Under the pieces are notes generated by a model. It was not told the DNA's origin, did not search any database, and was given only the letters and a program-made list of their open reading frames with translations. A program made the position numbers and the translations under genes. A stretch of DNA of 64,000 bases from Gemmataceae bacterium (lineage in GTDB: Bacteria > Planctomycetota > Planctomycetia > Gemmatales > Gemmataceae). The stretch spans positions 1,763,369 to 1,827,368 of the forward strand of contig LR594585.1 in the NCBI GenBank assembly GCA_901538445.1. Reading direction: 5' to 3'. This document shows positions 1-9,277 of the stretch, in pieces. Each line of letters opens with the position of its first letter. Position 1 is the first letter of the stretch.

Positions 1-2118
1 TACTTCAACAACACCAAGGACCCGGGGATGCAGACCCGGAAGGGGAACCAGGCCCCGGTGGTGGAGATCCCCGACCCGGACGCGGCCGCGAAGAAGGCCG
101 CCGCGCGGCAGGCGCGTGAGGCCGCCGAGAGGGAGCTGGCCGACCTGCGGGCGAGGGCGGTGAAGGGGAAGCCGTTCGCCGAGTGGCTGGCGAAGCAGAA
201 GGCCCCCGCCGGCGCGACCGCGCCCGCCCTCGCGCTCGCGTTCCTCCTGCCGCTCGACGAGAAGGACAAGGTGGCGCTGCTCGACCCGCTCGGGGCGGTC
301 GGCACCGCGGCCGAGGGCAAGGCGGCCGACGCGAAGCGGCCCGGCGGCGACGGCGCGAGGCTCGCCAACGCCGTGTACCGCTTCGGCACCGGCCCCGGCA
401 TCGAGTGGGACACGCCGTTCACGTTCGCGGCGTGGGTGAAGGTCCCGAAGAACGGCGGCGGGTTCCTGCTCACGAAAATGGGCCCGGCCGACCAGGAGTA
501 CCGCGGGTTCGACCTCGGCACCGACGGCGGCAAGCCCGGCCTGCACCTGATCCACGAGTGGGAGGGGAACGCCCTCAAGGTGTACGCGAAGAACCCGCTC
601 GCGGTCGATAAGTGGCACCACGTCGTCATCACCGCCGACGGCACGGGCAAGGCTGCGGGCGTCGCGATCTACGTCGACGGCAAGCCGCAGGAGGTGACGG
701 TACACGCCGACACGCTCAGGGCGACGATCGCGGCCGCGGCCCCGCTCCAACTCGGCGCGCGGTCCGACGGCGGCAAGTTCAACGGCGAGGCCGACGACGT
801 CGCGCTGTACCGCGGCGCGGCCGCGGCCGACGAGGTCGCGCAGCTCGCGGCCGACCCGGTGCTGCGGTTGCTCGCGGTGCCGGCCGACCGGCGCACGCCG
901 GAACAGACGGCGCTGCTCGCGGGGCACTTCCTGCGGTCGAGCGGCGACGCCGGCTACCAGGCCAGGGCGAAGCAACTCGCGCAGACGGCCGACGCCGAGC
1001 GGGTGGCCGACCGCGGCCGCACGAGCGTCATGGTCATGGAGGACCTCCCCGCGAACCAGATGCGGCCGACGTACGTGCTGAACCGCGGGCAGTACGACCA
1101 GCCGAAGAAGAACGAGATCGTGACGCCGGGCGTGCCGGCCGCGTTCCCGCCGCCGCCCGACGGCGCGCCGGCCAACCGCCTCGGCCTCGCCCAGTGGCTC
1201 ACCCGGCCCGACCACCCGCTCACCGCCCGCGTCGCCGTGAACCGGTTCTGGCAACTGTTCTTCGGCGAGGGGCTCGTCCGCAGCACCGAGGACTTCGGGC
1301 TCCAGGGCGAGGTGCCGAGCCACCCGGAACTGCTCGACGCGCTCGCGGTGGACTTCGTGGGGTCCGGGTGGGACGTGAAGCGGCTCGTGAAGCACCTGGT
1401 GACGAGCGAGACGTACCGGCAGTCGTCGGCGGTCACGCCGGCGCTCCGCGAGCGCGACCCCGACAACCGGCTCCACGCCCGAGGCCCGCGGTTCCGCCTC
1501 CAGGCCGAGTTCATCCGCGACTCGGCGCTGTTCGTGAGCGGGCTGTACGTCGAGAAGGTCGGCGGGCCGAGCGTGCGGCCGTACCAGCCGGCCGGCATCT
1601 GGGAAGAGGTCGCGATCGACACCGGGCTGTCGCGGTTCGTACAGGACAAGGGCGAGGGGCTGTACCGGCGGAGCCTCTACACGTACTGGAAGCGGTCGTC
1701 GCCGCACCCGGCGATGATGGCGTTCGACGCCCCGACCCGCGAGAAGTGTACCGGCACCCGGTCCCGCACGAACACCCCGCTGCAGGCGCTCGTCACGCTC
1801 AACGACCCGCAGTACGTCGAGGCCGGCCGCGCGTTCGCCGAGCGCATCGTGCGGGCCGGCGCGTCGCCCGCCGACCGCGTTCAATTCGCGATCAAGGCCG
1901 CGCTCGGCCGCCCCGCGACCGAGCGGGAAGTGGCGCTGCTCTCCAAACTCGCCGAGTCGCAACTGGAGCGGTTCAAGGCCGAGCCGAAGAAGGCCGCGGC
2001 GCTCCTGGCGGTCGGCGAGAGCAAGCGGGACGAGTCGATCCCGCCCGCCGAGCACGCCGCGTGGGCCGTCGTCGCCGCGACCGTCCTGAACCTGGACGAG
2101 TTCCTGGTGAAGAACTGA
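1..2118 (+). CDS. DUF1549/DUF1553 secreted protein with LamG insert (5' truncated)
   Basis: The frame is open from base 1, so the gene begins outside the window; 705 residues are visible. They begin at the tail of the PSCyt2/DUF1549 part, then a short Ala/Arg/Glu-rich helix (about residues 30-75). A concanavalin A/LamG-like beta-sandwich follows (about 115-285), with a typical WHHVVIT strand and a YVDGK strand. From about 395 to 660 comes DUF1553/PSD1, recognised by AVNRFWQLFFGEGL and LDALAVDFV. Family members are large secreted planctomycete proteins, usually with an N-terminal PSCyt1 heme domain, paired with a DUF1501 protein; that partner follows here at 2321. The biochemical role of the family is not established. 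The LamG insert suggests binding of polysaccharide or protein. A hairpin separates it from the next gene. Confidence 0.9.
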   Translation, partial: YFNNTKDPGMQTRKGNQAPVVEIPDPDAAAKKAAARQAREAAERELADLRARAVKGKPFAEWLAKQKAPAGATAPALALAFLLPLDEKDKVALLDPLGAVGTAAEGKAADAKRPGGDGARLANAVYRFGTGPGIEWDTPFTFAAWVKVPKNGGGFLLTKMGPADQEYRGFDLGTDGGKPGLHLIHEWEGNALKVYAKNPLAVDKWHHVVITADGTGKAAGVAIYVDGKPQEVTVHADTLRATIAAAAPLQLGARSDGGKFNGEADDVALYRGAAAADEVAQLAADPVLRLLAVPADRRTPEQTALLAGHFLRSSGDAGYQARAKQLAQTADAERVADRGRTSVMVMEDLPANQMRPTYVLNRGQYDQPKKNEIVTPGVPAAFPPPPDGAPANRLGLAQWLTRPDHPLTARVAVNRFWQLFFGEGLVRSTEDFGLQGEVPSHPELLDALAVDFVGSGWDVKRLVKHLVTSETYRQSSAVTPALRERDPDNRLHARGPRFRLQAEFIRDSALFVSGLYVEKVGGPSVRPYQPAGIWEEVAIDTGLSRFVQDKGEGLYRRSLYTYWKRSSPHPAMMAFDAPTREKCTGTRSRTNTPLQALVTLNDPQYVEAGRAFAERIVRAGASPADRVQFAIKAALGRPATEREVALLSKLAESQLERFKAEPKKAAALLAVGESKRDESIPPAEHAAWAVVAATVLNLDEFLVKN

Positions 2119-2126
2119 GACCCGAT

Positions 2127-2279
2127 CCTGGGACCGCGGGCGTCTCGTCCGCTGGCGCTTGGCGTGTGCTTGTAGCCGGGGTCTGTGACCCCGGACGCCC
2201 ACGGAATCCCCGACGCGCCGGCCTCACAGAGGCCAGCTACAGAACACCAACCAAGCACCCGCGGGCGAGCCGCCCGCGG
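2127..2279. repeat. intergenic half-repeat and hairpin
   Basis: Positions 2127-2153 match, with two differences, one arm of the inverted repeat at 26614-26686, so this is a half copy of that family. Positions 2259-2279 form a 9-bp GC-only stem (CCGCGGGCG) with a 3-nt loop, between two co-directional genes. No T-tract follows, so this is either a weak terminator or a mobile palindrome. Confidence 0.6.
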
Positions 2280-2320
2280 TCGCAGGGAAGACCCCCGAAC
2301 CCTCCCCACCGAGGTCCGCC

Positions 2321-3730
<1,410 letters not shown>

Positions 3731-3742
3731 CCGGCGCGGCCC

Positions 3743-3748
3743 TATACT
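3743..3748 (+). promoter_or_regulatory. candidate -10 hexamer TATACT
   Basis: TATACT stands out in a GC-rich gap, 32 nt before the GTG of the thioredoxin gene. I see no convincing -35 box. Confidence 0.35.
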
Positions 3749-3780
3749 GGGTGTCGCCCTTTCCCACCGAGGACTCCGAC

Positions 3781-4104
3781 GTGAAGCGATACGAAGACCC
3801 CGGCCCGACCCGCGACGAGGTGGACGCCTGGCCCGGCCCGGCCGTGCTCGAGTTCGGGGCCGACTGGTGCGGGCACTGCCAGGGGGCGCAGCCGGCGATC
3901 GCCGCGGCTCTCGAAGCCGCGCCCGGCGTGCGGCACGTCAAGGTCGCCGACGGGAAGGGGAAGTCGCTCGGCCGGTCGTTCACCGTGAAGCTGTGGCCGA
4001 CGCTGATCTTCCTCAGGGACGGCAAGGAGGTCGCCCGCGCCGTGCGGCCCGGCGACGAGGCCGAGGTACGCCGCGGCCTGGACGCGGTTACCGGCGGCGC
4101 GTGA
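3781..4104 (+). CDS. thioredoxin-family protein
   Basis: A 107-residue single-domain thioredoxin. The WCGHC active site lies at residues 29-33, and the cis-Pro region KLWPTLIFLRDGK at about 70-82. There is no signal peptide, so it should act in the cytoplasm as a thiol-disulfide reductant. The start is GTG 3781, with GAGG about 12 nt upstream; an in-frame extension upstream is open but would run into the previous gene. It sits between two cytochrome/DUF1501 cassettes. The WCGHC variant (Gly-His between the cysteines) resembles PDI-like thioredoxins more than the classic WCGPC, so an oxidase or isomerase role is possible. Confidence 0.85.
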   Translation: MKRYEDPGPTRDEVDAWPGPAVLEFGADWCGHCQGAQPAIAAALEAAPGVRHVKVADGKGKSLGRSFTVKLWPTLIFLRDGKEVARAVRPGDEAEVRRGLDAVTGGA

Positions 4105-4118
4105 CGAGCCGAATTCGG

Positions 4119-4148
4119 TTGCGACCGCCGCGCGGCGGGTGGTAAACT
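4119..4148 (+). promoter_or_regulatory. candidate sigma-70-type promoter
   Basis: TTGCGA at 4119-4124 and TAAACT at 4143-4148 are separated by 18 nt, and the ATG of the next gene is at 4197. Four of six -35 bases match the consensus. Confidence 0.4.
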
Positions 4149-4196
4149 CCACATCCCGCCGGTCCCCGCCCTGCTGCCACCTGCCCGTTGCCACCC

Positions 4197-6752
4197 ATGC
4201 GGACCCACCTTCTCCCGCTCGCCGCGGTCGTCGCGCTGTGCCTCGCCGCACCGGCCGCCCGTGCTGACGACCCCAACAAGCCCGACCCCAGGGGCGTCGA
4301 GTTCTTCGAGAACAAGATCCGCCCCGTCCTCGTCGCGCACTGCTACTCGTGCCACTCGGCCGACGCCGCCAAGGGAAACAAGCTCAAGGCCGGACTCGCG
4401 CTCGACACGCGAGACGGCCTCCGCAAGGGCGGCGAGACCGGCCCCGCAATCGTCCCCGGGAAGCCGGACGAGAGCCTGCTCGTCAAGACGATGCGGTACG
4501 CGGCCGACGCGCCGGAGATGCCGCCGAAGGGCAAGCTCCCCGACGCGGTGATCGCCGACTTCGAGGCGTGGGTCAAGATGGGCGCGCCCGACCCGCGTGG
4601 GGGTGCCGCGGCGGTCGCACGCAAGGGGATGAGCCTCGAAGACGGCCGCAAGTTCTGGGCGTTCGTGCCGCCCGCAAACCCCGCCGCCCCGGAGGTAAAG
4701 GACGCGGCCTGGCCCCGCACCGACGCCGACCGGTTCGTGCTCGCCGCGCTGGAGGCGAAGGGGCTCCGGCCCGCCGCCGAGGCCGACCGCCGCAGCCTCG
4801 CCCGCCGCGTGTCGTTCGACCTGACCGGCCTGCCGCCCGCCCCCGAGGACGTCGAGGCGTTCGCCGCGGACCCGGCCCCCGACGCCTACGAGAAGCTGGT
4901 CGACCGCCTGCTCGCGTCGCCGCACTTCGGCGAGCGGTGGGGCCGGCACTGGCTCGACGCGGCCCGGTACGCCGACAGCAACGGCCGCGACCGGAACGTG
5001 CTGTGGTTCCACGCCTGGCGGTACCGCAACTACGTGTTCGACAGCTTCAACCGCGACCTGCCCTACGACCGGTTCGTCCGCGAGCAGGTGGCCGGCGACC
5101 TGCTCCCCGCGGCCGACGCCGCCGAGCGGGACCGGCTCCGCGTCGCCACCGGGTTCCTCGCGCTCGGCCCGAAGGCGCTCGAGGAGCTGAAGCCGGACGT
5201 GTTCCACATGGACGTGGTCGACGAGCAGATCGAGGTCGTCGGCCGCACCGTCCTCGGGCTGTCGGTCGGGTGCGCCCGGTGCCACGACCACAAGTTCGAC
5301 CCGATCCCCACGAAGGACTACTACGCGCTCGCCGGGGTGTTCCGCAGCACCGAGGCGCTCTCCGGCTACGGCCCGCTCGGGGTCAAGGCGACCGCGTTCC
5401 ACCACACCCCGCTCCAGCCGGTCGGCCCCGACGCCGGGCGGCTCGGGCCGGACACGCTCGCGTACTTTGCCACGCTCCACGACCTGACGCTGAAGCAGAA
5501 CACCGCCCGGTCCGACCGCTACCGGGTCGTGCGTCGGCTCACCGACGCGAAGCTCCAGATCGCGAAGCCCGGGGCCGACAAGGCCGCGCTCCAGGCCGAC
5601 ATCGACCGGATGGAGGCCGAGATCAAGGACTGGGACGTGAAGGTGAAGGCGGCCGAGGCGGCCCTGAAGGCCGCGGCCGACGGCCCGCCGCCGATGCCGG
5701 CGCTCGCGATGGCGGCCCGCGACCGGGCGAAGCCCGTAGACGTCCGCGTCCACGTTCGCGGCGAGACGACGAACCTCGGCGAGGTCGCGCCGCGGGGCGT
5801 GCTGCGGGTGACGCCGAACCCCGCCCGCCCGATGCCCGCCGCCGCGAGCGGCCGGCTCGAACTCGCCGACTGGCTCGCCGACCCGAAGAACCCGCTCACC
5901 GCCCGTGTGTACGTGAACCGCGTCTGGGCGCACCTGTTCGGCCGCGGGCTGGTCACCACGCCGGACGACTTCGGCGTGAACGGCGCGAAGCCGACGCACC
6001 CGGAGTTGCTCGACCACCTCGCGACGCGGTTCGTCGCCGGCGGGTGGAGCACGAAGAAGCTCGTCCGCGAACTGGTGCTGTCGCACGCCTACCGCTTGAC
6101 CACCGACGCGAGCGCCGCGAACCTCGCCGCCGACCCGGACAACACCCTCTACTGGCGGATGGCCCCGGGGCGGCTGGAGGCGGAAGCGTTCCGCGACGCG
6201 ATCCTCGCCGTGAGCGGGACACTCGACCCGACGCCGCCGGCCGACGGGCCGCTGGCGAAGGTGAACCCGTACCGGTCCGCCGAGTACTTCGGCCACCAGC
6301 CGGCGTTCGCCGCGGACCTGTTCGACGTCCCGCACCGCAGCGTGTACCTGCCGGTCGTCCGCGGGGTGCTGCCCGAGCTGTTCCAGTTGTTCGACTTCGC
6401 CTCGCCCGACCGGCCTGTCGCCGCCCGCGACCGCAGCACGGTCCCGGCCCAGGCGCTGTACCTGATGAACAGTCCGTGGGTGATCGCGCAGGCGAGGCAC
6501 GCGGCGGCGAAACTTCTCGCCACCGGACCGGACGACGCGGCCCGCGTCGAGCGCCTGTACCGGCTCGCGTACTCGCGGCCGCCGACCGCCGAGGAGGCCG
6601 CCCGTGCCGCGAAGTACCTCGCGGTCCCCGAGGCGCTGCTCCCCGACCCGAAGGCGAAAACACCGGCGACGTCCGAGAAGCTCCGCGAGGAGCGGTGGGC
6701 GAGCTTCTGCCAGACCGTGTTCGCGTCCGCCGAGTTCCGCACCCTCCGGTGA
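4197..6752 (+). CDS. PSCyt1/DUF1549/DUF1553 cytochrome-domain protein
   Basis: An 851-residue protein with a Sec signal peptide (about residues 1-23, ending ARA). The PSCyt1 domain follows: FFENKIRPVLVAHCYSCHS carries the CxxCH heme-binding motif near residue 50, and MPPKG is a possible distal Met region. DUF1549 (about 165-390) contains FGERWGRHWLDAARYADS and GCARCHDHKFDPIP, a second CxxCH. DUF1553 (about 560-830) contains VNRVWAHLFGRGL. ATG 4197 is preferred over TTG 4188 because it places the charged n-region directly before the hydrophobic core. It is paired with the DUF1501 gene at 6827. Unlike the gene at position 1, it has no LamG insert but a short helical segment. Function: presumed periplasmic or surface c-type cytochrome of unknown substrate. 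Confidence 0.93.
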   Translation: MRTHLLPLAAVVALCLAAPAARADDPNKPDPRGVEFFENKIRPVLVAHCYSCHSADAAKGNKLKAGLALDTRDGLRKGGETGPAIVPGKPDESLLVKTMRYAADAPEMPPKGKLPDAVIADFEAWVKMGAPDPRGGAAAVARKGMSLEDGRKFWAFVPPANPAAPEVKDAAWPRTDADRFVLAALEAKGLRPAAEADRRSLARRVSFDLTGLPPAPEDVEAFAADPAPDAYEKLVDRLLASPHFGERWGRHWLDAARYADSNGRDRNVLWFHAWRYRNYVFDSFNRDLPYDRFVREQVAGDLLPAADAAERDRLRVATGFLALGPKALEELKPDVFHMDVVDEQIEVVGRTVLGLSVGCARCHDHKFDPIPTKDYYALAGVFRSTEALSGYGPLGVKATAFHHTPLQPVGPDAGRLGPDTLAYFATLHDLTLKQNTARSDRYRVVRRLTDAKLQIAKPGADKAALQADIDRMEAEIKDWDVKVKAAEAALKAAADGPPPMPALAMAARDRAKPVDVRVHVRGETTNLGEVAPRGVLRVTPNPARPMPAAASGRLELADWLADPKNPLTARVYVNRVWAHLFGRGLVTTPDDFGVNGAKPTHPELLDHLATRFVAGGWSTKKLVRELVLSHAYRLTTDASAANLAADPDNTLYWRMAPGRLEAEAFRDAILAVSGTLDPTPPADGPLAKVNPYRSAEYFGHQPAFAADLFDVPHRSVYLPVVRGVLPELFQLFDFASPDRPVAARDRSTVPAQALYLMNSPWVIAQARHAAAKLLATGPDDAARVERLYRLAYSRPPTAEEAARAAKYLAVPEALLPDPKAKTPATSEKLREERWASFCQTVFASAEFRTLR

Positions 6753-6755
6753 TGC

Positions 6756-6868
6756 GAATGCGGAATGCGGAACGCGGAATCCAGAATGAAGACACATGAC
6801 CGCGATTACCGTAACGAGGGACGCCGATGACGGGCCGTGATTCCGCACTCCGCGTTCCGCACTCCGCG
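6756..6868. repeat. inverted repeat running into the DUF1501 5' end
   Basis: The left arm (about 6756-6781, built of GCGGAATGCGGAACGCGGA) pairs imperfectly with the right arm at 6839-6868. The right arm lies inside the DUF1501 coding sequence, codons 5-14, between the start codon and the twin-arginine motif. Confidence 0.7.
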
Positions 6869-8233
6869 TGCGGGCTCTCGCGGCGCGACGCGCTGAAGCG
6901 CGCCGGGACCGGGTTGGGGTACGTCGCGTTCGCCGGGTTCGCTGCCGAGGCCGCCGCACGCGAGGCGCGCGCCCCGGACTCGCCGCTCGCGCCGAAGAAG
7001 CCGCACTTCGAGCCGAGGGCGAAGCGCGTCATCTTCCTGTGCATGCGGGGCGGCCCGAGCCACATGGAGACGTTCGACCCGAAGCCGCGGCTCACCGCCG
7101 ACCACGGCAAGCCCGGCAAGCTCAAGGGGTGCAAGCTGCTCGGCTCGCGGTGGAAGTTCAACAAGCACGGCGAGAGCGGGCTCGACGTGGTCGAACTGCT
7201 CCCCGAGACCGCGAAGCACGCCGACAAGCTGTGCGTCCTCCGCGGGATGCACACCGACAACGAGAACCACCCGCAGGCGCTGGAGCAGCTCCACACGGGG
7301 AGCTTCCAGTTCATCCGCCCGAGCGTCGGGAGCTGGGTGCTGTACGGCCTCGGGAGCGAGAACCGGAACCTCCCGGGGTTCGTGAGCATCAACCCGCTGT
7401 CGGCGCTCGGCGGCACCCGGTACTACCAGAGCGCGTTTCTGCCCGCGGCGTACTCGGCCACGCTCCTGGGCGACGCCAACCGCCCCACGCCGAACCCGAC
7501 CGTCGGGAACCTCGCCAACCCCCGGATCACCGCCGCCGCGCAGCGCGACCAACTCGACCTGCTCCGGGCGATGGACCGCGACCTCGCCGCGAAGACCGCC
7601 GACCCGCTGGTCGAGGGGATGATCCAGAGCGCCGAGCTGGCGTTCCGCATGCAGGGCGAGCTGCCGAAGGTGATGGACCTGTCGGGCGAGACGAAGGACA
7701 CGCTCGCGCTGTACGGCGTCGGCGGCCCCGGCGACGCCTTCGGCCGGCAGTGCCTCCTCGCCCGCCGCATGTCCGAGGCCGGGGTCCGGTTCGTCGAGAT
7801 CACGCACACCGAGTGGGACCTGCACGGGTCGCTCACTTCCGGCATGACCAACAACTGCCGCCAGATCGACAAGCCGGTCGCGGGGCTGCTCGCGGACCTC
7901 CAGCGCCGCGGCCTGCTCAAGGACACGCTCGTGATCTGGGGCGGCGAGTTCGGCCGCACGCCGGAAGACCCGACGCAGGACGGCCGCGGGCACAACAACC
8001 GCGGGTACTCGATGTGGCTGGCCGGCGGCGGGGTGAGGGGCGGGCTGGCCCACGGCGCGACCGACGAGTACGGGTACGAGGCGGTGGCCGGCAAGGTCCA
8101 CACCCACGACCTTCACGCGACGGTCCTGCACCTGCTCGGCCTGGACCACGAGAAGTTAACGTACCGGCACGGCGGCCGCGACTTCCGCCTGACCGACGTC
8201 CACGGCGAGGTGGTCAAGGAGATCCTCGCGTGA
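6827..8233 (+). CDS. DUF1501 family protein (Tat-exported)
   Basis: A 468-residue paralogue of the protein at 2321. The start is ATG 6827 with GAGGG 6 nt upstream. The twin-arginine region SRRDALKRAG begins near residue 17, later than usual, because about ten residues come from a palindromic repeat. KRVIFLCMRGGPSHMETFDPKP opens the sulfatase-like fold, EWDLHGS lies mid-protein, and GGEFGRTPE and GRGHNNRGYS form the C-terminal metal-site region. Pairing with the upstream PSCyt1/DUF1549/DUF1553 gene is the standard planctomycete arrangement. Substrate unknown. Confidence 0.92.
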   Translation: MTGRDSALRVPHSACGLSRRDALKRAGTGLGYVAFAGFAAEAAAREARAPDSPLAPKKPHFEPRAKRVIFLCMRGGPSHMETFDPKPRLTADHGKPGKLKGCKLLGSRWKFNKHGESGLDVVELLPETAKHADKLCVLRGMHTDNENHPQALEQLHTGSFQFIRPSVGSWVLYGLGSENRNLPGFVSINPLSALGGTRYYQSAFLPAAYSATLLGDANRPTPNPTVGNLANPRITAAAQRDQLDLLRAMDRDLAAKTADPLVEGMIQSAELAFRMQGELPKVMDLSGETKDTLALYGVGGPGDAFGRQCLLARRMSEAGVRFVEITHTEWDLHGSLTSGMTNNCRQIDKPVAGLLADLQRRGLLKDTLVIWGGEFGRTPEDPTQDGRGHNNRGYSMWLAGGGVRGGLAHGATDEYGYEAVAGKVHTHDLHATVLHLLGLDHEKLTYRHGGRDFRLTDVHGEVVKEILA

Positions 8234-8275
8234 CGACGCTCCCCGGGCGCGTGCCGCATTAGCGGGTCGCGGTCT

Positions 8276-8341
8276 GGTCGGAGCCCGAGCGCCGAGCGAG
8301 GGGTGTGCGTGAACCCCTCGCTCGGCGCTCGGGCTCCGACC
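8276..8341. terminator. perfect 29-bp stem-loop between convergent genes
   Basis: Arms 8276-8304 and 8313-8341 are perfect reverse complements with an 8-nt loop. It separates a rightward DUF1501 gene from a leftward binding-protein gene, so a bidirectional terminator is likely. There is no T-tract. Confidence 0.65.
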
Positions 8342-8365
8342 GGAAATGAACTACGCGGAGTTGCG

Positions 8366-9196
8366 TCACTCGGCGGCCCAAGGCGGCGCGCCCTCAGCGA
8401 CGGTGAACTGCAGTTCCCGGAAGTGCGCCAGTCCGCGGTCGGCCGCGGACAAGTACCGGGCGAACCGGCGGGCGGCGGCCGGGCGGAGCGACTGCAACAG
8501 CGTTGCCACCTCGATCCGCCCCTCCACGCCGTCGAGTTCCGGCACGGTCAGCACGGCCTGCCCGCGGTAGCCCGGTGAGTGCGCGACCGCGTCCCACACG
8601 ACCGCCGCGTCCACGCCGCCGGCCTTCGCCGCGTTCGCCGCCTCGGTCACCGTCCCCGTGTCCACCACCCGCGGCTCCAGGGCCGCCCACCTCCCGCTGG
8701 CCTTGAGGTGCGTGCGGGCGAGCATCCCGACCGCCGCGCCCGGGTTCGGCACCGCGACCCGCACGTCGGCCCCCAGCAGGTCGGCCCACGTTTCAATCTT
8801 CTTCGTGTTGCCGGAGGCGAGCAGCAGCACCGCACGCACCCGCGCGACCGGGAACGACTCCGCGACGAACCCTTGCTCGCGGGCCTGCCGGACGTAGCTG
8901 TCGTCGGCCGGGACGAACAGGTCGGCCGGTTCCGACGGCGTCGGCAGCCGCACCCGGGTGAGTACGTCTTCCGACGCGCCGAACCGCAGTTCGACGCTCT
9001 GCCCCGTCTCGCGCTCGTAGTCGGCCGCGGCCCGTTCCAGTGCGAGGCGGACCGTCGGGGCCGCGTAGACGATCAGCGGCGGGGCCGCGCCGGCGCCGGG
9101 GCGGTGGTCGCGCTCCCGCCACGCCAGTGCGGCCCCGAGAATCACGAGCGCCGCGGCCGAGCCGAGCGCGACCGCGGTGGACGGGCCGAGACGCAT
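8366..9196 (-). CDS. molybdate-type ABC transporter substrate-binding protein (ModA-like)
   Basis: A 276-residue protein of the ModA/periplasmic-binding-protein II fold. The N-terminal hydrophobic segment (about 8-27) is a signal or membrane anchor. Lobe 1 begins LIVYAAPTVRLALERAAADYE; the ligand-site blocks ELRFGASEDVL and PADLFVPADDSYV follow, then ASGNTKK and GAAVGMLA. These match oxyanion binders for molybdate or tungstate. The start ATG 9196 has GAGGAGGTG at an ideal distance. No modB or modC gene lies nearby, so it is an orphan or works with permease genes elsewhere. It converges on the DUF1501 gene and diverges from the gene at 9278. Confidence 0.82.
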   Translation of the reverse strand: MRLGPSTAVALGSAAALVILGAALAWRERDHRPGAGAAPPLIVYAAPTVRLALERAAADYERETGQSVELRFGASEDVLTRVRLPTPSEPADLFVPADDSYVRQAREQGFVAESFPVARVRAVLLLASGNTKKIETWADLLGADVRVAVPNPGAAVGMLARTHLKASGRWAALEPRVVDTGTVTEAANAAKAGGVDAAVVWDAVAHSPGYRGQAVLTVPELDGVEGRIEVATLLQSLRPAAARRFARYLSAADRGLAHFRELQFTVAEGAPPWAAE

Positions 9197-9277
9197 CGCG
9201 GGCACCTCCTCAAGTTCCCCAGGCCGCACGGTCGATACTACCAGACGAACCGGCACTCTCGCCCAAGAGGGTATGCG

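Noticed and set aside
1-2118. A truncated or broken DUF1549 gene
   Set aside because: The frame is open from base 1, so the missing N-terminal part is due to the window edge.
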